A stretch of DNA of 64,000 nt. Origin: Spirochaetales bacterium Spiro_05 (GTDB lineage Bacteria > Spirochaetota > Spirochaetia > Sphaerochaetales > Sphaerochaetaceae). Both the position numbers and the translations under genes were made by a program. Below the pieces are notes generated by a model. It worked only from the letters and a program-made list of their open reading frames with translations, did no database searches and was not told the origin of the DNA. Location of the stretch: contig LVBG01000018.1 in assembly GCA_001603115.1 (NCBI GenBank), forward strand, positions 1-64,000, read 5' to 3'. Of this stretch, positions 59,838-64,000 are shown one piece after another. Positions within the stretch are counted from its first letter, which is position 1. Every line of letters begins with the position of its first letter.

Positions 59838-60881
59838 ATGGCAGAAGGAATGCATTCCTCCCATGGCAAGCAGGTGGGTGCCTACATCACCCGTGTCTTG
59901 GGCGGTATGGCTCAAGGGTTGTTTGCCTCACTCATCATCGGCCTCATTCTCAAGCAAATCGGTCATTACACACACCTCGTGGTCTTGGAGCGCATCGGCC
60001 AGATTGCGCAGTATCTCACCGGACCTGCCATTGGACTGGGAGTTGCCTATGCGGTGAAAGCTCCGTTGCTCGGAGTGTTGAGCAGTGCTGCAGTGGGTGC
60101 AATCGGAGCCGGGACTTTTGTCTTTGGGGATGGATTACTTTTGGTGCGGATAGTTGTTGGTGAGCCGGTGGGTGCGATGCTTGCTTCCTTGGCAGGAGCG
60201 GAGCTGGCAAAGCGGGTCAGTGGGAAAACGGGTGTAGACATCATGTTGGTTCCCTTGGTCACCTTGGCCGGGGGCGCTGTGGTGGGATACCTTGTGGCAC
60301 CTCCGATGGCAGCCTTGATGAGTTGGCTTGGTTCGTTCATCAATGCACTGACCCAACTCTATCCATTACCGATGGGGATTCTGGTTTCTACTGTCGTGGG
60401 GATGTTGCTGACGCTGCCGATCAGCAGTGCCGCAATTTGCATCAGTCTGGGTCTCGATGGATTGGCAGCGGGAGCTGCAGCTGTTGGGTGCAGTTGCCAG
60501 ATGATAGGCTTTGCAGTGAGCAGTTACCGAGAGAACAGGCTTGGTGGCTTGCTAAGCCAGGGGCTGGGGACAAGCATGCTCCAGATCCCCAATATTACCA
60601 AAAACCCCTTGATCTGGGTTCCTCCCACCCTGGTATCTGCTCTTTTGGGCCCAGTCAGCACCATGGTCTTCAAGATGGAGAACAACAGTGCAGGAGCAGG
60701 TATGGGAACAAGCGGACTGGTAGGCCAGTTCAACGCCCTTTCGGTGATGGGCCTTGATGCCTGGCCTACTGTCGTGCTCATGCATATTCTGCTTCCTGCC
60801 TTGCTCTCCTATCTGGTGAGTACGTACTTCCGCAGGAGAGGGTGGATCAAGGAAGGGGACATGCTGCTCGAAACTCTCTGA
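59838..60881 (+). CDS. PTS_EIIC_2-type membrane protein
   Basis: 347 residues with about nine membrane segments. The TGPAIGLGVAYAVKAPLLGVLSSAAVGAIGAG, GTSGLVGQFNALSVMG and ITKNPLIWVPPTLVSALLGP segments mark the PTS_EIIC_2 (DUF) family, which lacks linked EIIA/EIIB domains and whose transport role is unproved. ATG at 59838 with CAGGAG upstream. It converges with the DOMON gene with only six bases between the stops. Confidence 0.78.
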   Translation: MAEGMHSSHGKQVGAYITRVLGGMAQGLFASLIIGLILKQIGHYTHLVVLERIGQIAQYLTGPAIGLGVAYAVKAPLLGVLSSAAVGAIGAGTFVFGDGLLLVRIVVGEPVGAMLASLAGAELAKRVSGKTGVDIMLVPLVTLAGGAVVGYLVAPPMAALMSWLGSFINALTQLYPLPMGILVSTVVGMLLTLPISSAAICISLGLDGLAAGAAAVGCSCQMIGFAVSSYRENRLGGLLSQGLGTSMLQIPNITKNPLIWVPPTLVSALLGPVSTMVFKMENNSAGAGMGTSGLVGQFNALSVMGLDAWPTVVLMHILLPALLSYLVSTYFRRRGWIKEGDMLLETL

Positions 60882-60887
60882 GATTGC

Positions 60888-61418
60888 TTACTTTTGGAAA
60901 GCAATCGTATGGCTGTCGTAGCGCAGGTGTTTGCTTCTGAGGTTGTCCTGGGTCCCGTAGGCAACAATAAGGCGCAAATCCCTTCCTGAGCTGTAGTTTG
61001 AGGCTGGCAAGGAGAACTCAAGGGTTGTCTTTCCTGCGCTCTCCTTGATGGCACTTTGGCTCAGCAGCTTTGTTGATGAAGGGCTGTGCCCGTGTCCACG
61101 TCCAGTCTCCTCGCTGATCACCTGGCTTGAAAGCGCATCATAGCCGATGATGATATGCGCACCATGCATCCGGTTTGAACCGAGTCCTACTGAAACCCAA
61201 CCGGTGGTCGGTGCTTCCAGGATGAAGTGAAGGCTTTGGCCGTTACGGCTCAGGGCATAGCCCAATCTCATGTCCTTGAGCTGTACGACCTGTGGGTATT
61301 CCGAAGCGCCGAATGAGCCGTCAATGACGGGATCAACGGGTGCGGAAGGGAGAATCTGCGCAGCAAGCGGCAGAGCCAGAAATGCAAGAATTATCAGTAT
61401 GGTGATACTCTGTTTCAT
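60888..61418 (-). CDS. DOMON-domain secreted protein
   Basis: 176 residues. Signal peptide 1-20 ending LAAQ. One DOMON beta-sandwich: DMRLGYALSRNGQSLHFILEAPTTGWVSVGLG, MHGAHIIIGYDA and LRYDSHTIAF at the end. DOMON domains bind haem or sugar, often next to a cytochrome-b membrane protein, and the next gene upstream encodes one. The start overlaps that gene's stop by four bases. A pair for periplasmic electron transfer is likely. Confidence 0.78.
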   Translation of the reverse strand: MKQSITILIILAFLALPLAAQILPSAPVDPVIDGSFGASEYPQVVQLKDMRLGYALSRNGQSLHFILEAPTTGWVSVGLGSNRMHGAHIIIGYDALSSQVISEETGRGHGHSPSSTKLLSQSAIKESAGKTTLEFSLPASNYSSGRDLRLIVAYGTQDNLRSKHLRYDSHTIAFQK

Positions 61419-62056
61419 GATTTACCTCTGTGTGTACGGCCTTTCAGGCGGTAGTTCAGGTACGACAGGAGGGAAAAAGCCATCCATGCCATGAGGATGG
61501 ACATCCCCCAAGGGTTGTAGGAGAACGAAGATGTTGACGCACGCAAAACATGGAGAAGTACGACCAAGCCTGCCACTACCATGAGGTTGTGCATGGCTCT
61601 GGCTCTCTGGTAGGTCAGACCTGTTTTTTCATAGGCTTTTGTGCGCAGTACTGCAAACGCTTTGTGTTTTGTCAGGAGGGTGTTTGCGAAGAAAAAGAGC
61701 GCGGCCATCGTCCCCACAAAGAAGAGGATGAACGCTGCAAGACCCAGCAAAGCTTGGGTGGTTGAGAGGGTAAATCCATTGGAAAGTTTCAAACTTGCAT
61801 GCACGAGGGAGAGCAGCAAGATCAAGAGCGGGGAACTGCTGTGCAGTGCTCGTACGGCTTTCGCTCCCAAAAGCTTGGTAAGCCAAACAGGTTGTGAAGC
61901 CAGATAGAACTGATTGCAGACAAGGATGAAGGCGTACACCCCAAAGATGATGGAGACTGAGTAAGAGTCATACATTGCCCCAGCTGTTCTGAGATACACA
62001 GCGATGGGAATGAGGGGAGTGAGGAAAAATCCAAGATGGAAAGTAGTATGCTTCAT
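61415..62056 (-). CDS. Ferric-reductase/cytochrome b-like membrane protein
   Basis: 213 residues, six membrane segments. Histidines in LLSLVHASLKL and MHNLMVVAGLVVLLHVLRA are suitably placed for haem ligation, as in the ferric-reductase-like transmembrane domain. With the DOMON protein it could move electrons across the membrane. First gene of this two-gene operon; the CTAGG palindromes at 62071-62106 lie directly upstream. Confidence 0.7.
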   Translation of the reverse strand: MKHTTFHLGFFLTPLIPIAVYLRTAGAMYDSYSVSIIFGVYAFILVCNQFYLASQPVWLTKLLGAKAVRALHSSSPLLILLLSLVHASLKLSNGFTLSTTQALLGLAAFILFFVGTMAALFFFANTLLTKHKAFAVLRTKAYEKTGLTYQRARAMHNLMVVAGLVVLLHVLRASTSSFSYNPWGMSILMAWMAFSLLSYLNYRLKGRTHRGKS

Positions 62057-62070
62057 CGGGACCTCCTGTA

Positions 62071-62106
62071 CTAGGATGAACTCCTAGTGTTAACCTAGGG
62101 TAACAT
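62071..62106. promoter_or_regulatory. CTAGG palindromes 2 and 3
   Basis: ACTAGGA-TGAAC-TCCTAGT (62071-62089) and TGTTAACCTAGGGTAACA (62089-62106), abutting each other upstream of the ferric-reductase-like gene. The CTAG core is also in the palindrome at 59632. Confidence 0.45.
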
Positions 62107-62182
62107 TCCAGCTCTTCTTCGGTCAAGGTGTGCACCTCCAAGAAGATGCAAGGAATAGTTGCAGATAAGCGTGCTGGATGCT

Positions 62183-62210
62183 TTGCCTCTTTGCAGGTTT
62201 TGACTATGCT
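62183..62210 (+). promoter_or_regulatory. Promoter of the LysE gene
   Basis: TTGCCT (62183-62188), 16 bases, TATGCT (62205-62210). The ATG at 62218 follows after seven bases, with no ribosome site. Confidence 0.5.
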
Positions 62211-62217
62211 GTGTGCC

Positions 62218-62862
62218 ATGGAAGTACCCTATCTTACCGGCATGGCAACCGGAGCCAGCCTGATCATTGCTATCGGAGCACAGAATGCCTTTGTCCTTAC
62301 CCAAGGAATTCGCAAACAACACCGATTTATGGTAGCCCTCATCTGCTCGCTTTGCGATGCCTTGCTCATCACAGCAGGGGTTGCCGGCATGGGGGCGCTC
62401 ATCGAGCAGTCTCCTCTGCTTATGAGCATTGCCTCTGTAGCAGGGGCCCTCTTTCTGTTTGTATATGGGCTGAAGAGCCTTCTCTCTGCGTTTCAGGCAA
62501 AAACAGGGATGGAGGAATCCGGCGAACATCTGATCAGCCGAAAACAGGTTATCTTCACCACCTTGGCGATAACCTTGCTAAATCCTCATGTCTATCTTGA
62601 TACCGTGGTACTGTTGGGCAGCATCAGTGCAACCTATGCAGGTCCAGGGAGGTATCTGTTCGGTGGGGGAGCGGTTACCATGTCTTTTCTCTGGTTTTTC
62701 ATCCTAGCCTACGGATCAGGCTTTTTGGCTCCTCTCTTCAGAAAGGCCATTACCTGGCGTATTCTCGATACTTCAATCTTTTTGGTCATGTGGAGCATTG
62801 CCTACAAGCTCTTGGTGTTCTCGGGGATTGCAGACTCCATCCGCATGTTGTATTTCCCGTAA
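62218..62862 (+). CDS. LysE/ArgO-family amino-acid exporter
   Basis: 214 residues, five to six membrane segments. The opening YLTGMATGASLIIAIGAQNAFVLTQGIRKQ is the ArgO/LysE signature, and TLLNPHVYLDTVVLLGSIS the conserved loop. It exports basic amino acids such as arginine. ATG at 62218 aligns with the ArgO start; upstream in-frame starts lack any ribosome site. It lies alone on the plus strand, convergent with a lacI gene. Confidence 0.85.
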   Translation: MEVPYLTGMATGASLIIAIGAQNAFVLTQGIRKQHRFMVALICSLCDALLITAGVAGMGALIEQSPLLMSIASVAGALFLFVYGLKSLLSAFQAKTGMEESGEHLISRKQVIFTTLAITLLNPHVYLDTVVLLGSISATYAGPGRYLFGGGAVTMSFLWFFILAYGSGFLAPLFRKAITWRILDTSIFLVMWSIAYKLLVFSGIADSIRMLYFP

Positions 62863-62916
62863 TCTATCTGCTTTCCTCTTTGTTGATACCTCTTAGTACG
62901 TTGGGCTCGGTAGCTG

Positions 62917-64000
62917 CTAAAAAGTTTTCTCTACCTGCAGAATCTCGTCTATGGAGGACGTTTTGCTGGTTTCCTCAAAAGGTATTCCCCCACTGGCCAC
63001 GATAACTTTGATTTCAGGTTGTAGCATAACCCGTTTGGGAAAACCTTCCCAATTCCCACCGAGACGTTGGAGCAAGAGAGTAGCGACTTCTTCTCCAATT
63101 TGTTCAAATTGTTGCGAAACAGCATAATGGCAGAATTTGAGCAATGGCGCATAGCTAAGATAGTCAAAGCTGGCAAAAACCAGCTTGCTAAGCTCATTTG
63201 CATCCAAATTCTCGATTGCATGGATGGTGGCTCCCAAGTGCATGGAATCATTTGCAATGAAGAATGCGTGAGGATGGTCGGGGAGGGAGAGAGCCTGTTG
63301 AAGGAGTCCCCGCCCGTTGGCTTGTGTCATGGCTCCACGGTGCAGAACAAACTGCTCTTCAATGCGAAGACCATAGAGTGACATCGCTTCCAAATAACCG
63401 TTCAAGCGTTCACCAGCAGTATGAATGCTTGGATCCCCTCCGATGAAACCGATTCGATGAAACCCCTCGTTTTTCAGAGCTTGTATCATCTTGTGTACAC
63501 CAAAACGGTTGTCGGTCTCCACAGAGTCTACGCGGAGATTCTTTATGCGGCGGTCGACAAGAATGAGGGGAATATTTGCCAAGGCTTTGGACAGGAAATG
63601 ATCACCTTCGGCACCGGAAGGCATAACTACCATTCCGTCTACGTTGCGCTCAATAAGGATCTGTAATTTGCGTTTTTCCTCTTCCACCGAATCGTAGGAG
63701 GAGGTGATTATCATCGAATAGCCTTTGGGGGCCAAGCAACGTTCCAGCGCTTCAATGACTTCCATAAAAAAGATATTGGAAAGTTCTGGTGCAATAATAC
63801 CAATGGTACGAGTCTGACGGAATTTGAGAGAACGTGCCACCTCATTGCGGTTGTACCCGAGTTTCTCAACTGCTTCCAATACTGCTTTCTTGGTATTTGC
63901 TTTCACACCATCTCTTGCATTCAGGGCACGAGACACCGTTGCAATTGACACCCCTGCCAATCGTGCAACGTCCCTGATGGTTGCCGATACGTTCTCATCC
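62917..64000 (-). CDS. LacI-family repressor, 5' end beyond the window
   Basis: The frame is open from the window edge (codons reading VSATIRDVARLAGVSIATVSRALN at the start), so the first few residues lie outside. The core is typical: TRTIGIIAPELSNIFFMEVIEALERCL, GMVVMPSGAEGDHFL, DNRFGVHKMIQALKNEGFHRIGFIGGD. Binding pocket intact. A Met at 63960 is internal and would cut the HTH, so it is not the start. Target operon probably lies to the right. Confidence 0.9.
   Translation of the reverse strand, partial: DENVSATIRDVARLAGVSIATVSRALNARDGVKANTKKAVLEAVEKLGYNRNEVARSLKFRQTRTIGIIAPELSNIFFMEVIEALERCLAPKGYSMIITSSYDSVEEEKRKLQILIERNVDGMVVMPSGAEGDHFLSKALANIPLILVDRRIKNLRVDSVETDNRFGVHKMIQALKNEGFHRIGFIGGDPSIHTAGERLNGYLEAMSLYGLRIEEQFVLHRGAMTQANGRGLLQQALSLPDHPHAFFIANDSMHLGATIHAIENLDANELSKLVFASFDYLSYAPLLKFCHYAVSQQFEQIGEEVATLLLQRLGGNWEGFPKRVMLQPEIKVIVASGGIPFEETSKTSSIDEILQVEKTF

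Noticed and set aside
1-64000. tRNA or rRNA genes and a tRNA attachment site
   Set aside because: No cloverleaf with a TTCGA loop or rRNA segment was seen; the integration site is better explained by radC.

Overview
The window looks like a junction between a prophage-type integrated element (about 1-33,016) and a bacterial chromosome (about 33,017-64,000). The backbone suggests a host-associated or anaerobic spirochaete, most likely Sphaerochaeta or a close relative. The pointers are solute-binding proteins whose leaders end in an ALFAQG/MAQGTKEA-like sequence, an outer-membrane barrel ending in Phe, an InlB-type repeat lipoprotein with a DUF1566-like end, a split TRAP transporter and many LacI/MarR/MerR-controlled uptake operons. 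This genus call is inference; there is no rRNA or marker gene here.

Phage part (1-21,020). On the minus strand, from right to left, are a repressor/ImmA lysogeny pair (20,978-19,884), a zinc-ribbon gene, a sigma-like regulator, an AntA/AntB antirepressor, a VapE primase-helicase, a VRR-NUC nuclease, an SNF2 helicase and a second sigma-like ORF. Late-entry genes follow: HNH endonuclease, terminase small subunit, AdoMet synthetase and the start of a ParB-type methylase that leaves the window. A plus-strand block (11,959-16,458) carries DUF2800, an ssDNA-binding DUF2815 protein and DNA polymerase A. It points the opposite way to the rest and is flanked by inverted copies of a DUF4406 gene, one intact and one truncated. 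Cargo genes sit in this backbone: a lipoprotein between 180-bp direct repeats (2,351-3,302), a secreted DUF4177-like protein, and a two-gene cassette (HEPN-like protein and PD-(D/E)XK protein) that interrupts the truncated DUF4406 copy. No integrase, large terminase, portal, tail or lysis gene is inside the window.

Defence/conversion region (21,140-32,743), AT-richer. It holds a decayed mcrC remnant, then a fused methylase-specificity protein with a Rossmann-like partner under a promoter bracketed by two 18-bp palindromes. A complete type I restriction-modification operon follows (hsdM-hsdS-hsdR plus a YgjP-like metallopeptidase), then an unknown AT-rich gene. The region stops inside radC, which keeps only its 5' part; I infer that this is the right attachment junction.

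Chromosomal part. From left to right: a merR gene convergent with a sugar isomerase/three-component sugar ABC operon; a marR gene convergent with an outer-membrane protein; gltS-plsC; a TRAP dctPQM-GDPD operon divergent from a lacI gene; an MFS exporter; a PII-like protein; small orphan genes; an ArsR-type regulator; DUF3788 and an alpha-toroid protein; an EamA transporter; an isoprenylcysteine-methyltransferase-like protein; an alkyltransferase-like protein; a dicarboxylate/amino-acid symporter; the InlB-repeat lipoprotein; a PTS-IIC-like protein; a DOMON protein with a haem-type membrane protein; a LysE exporter; and a second LacI regulator cut by the window end. Genes are tightly packed and several convergent pairs overlap at their 3' ends.
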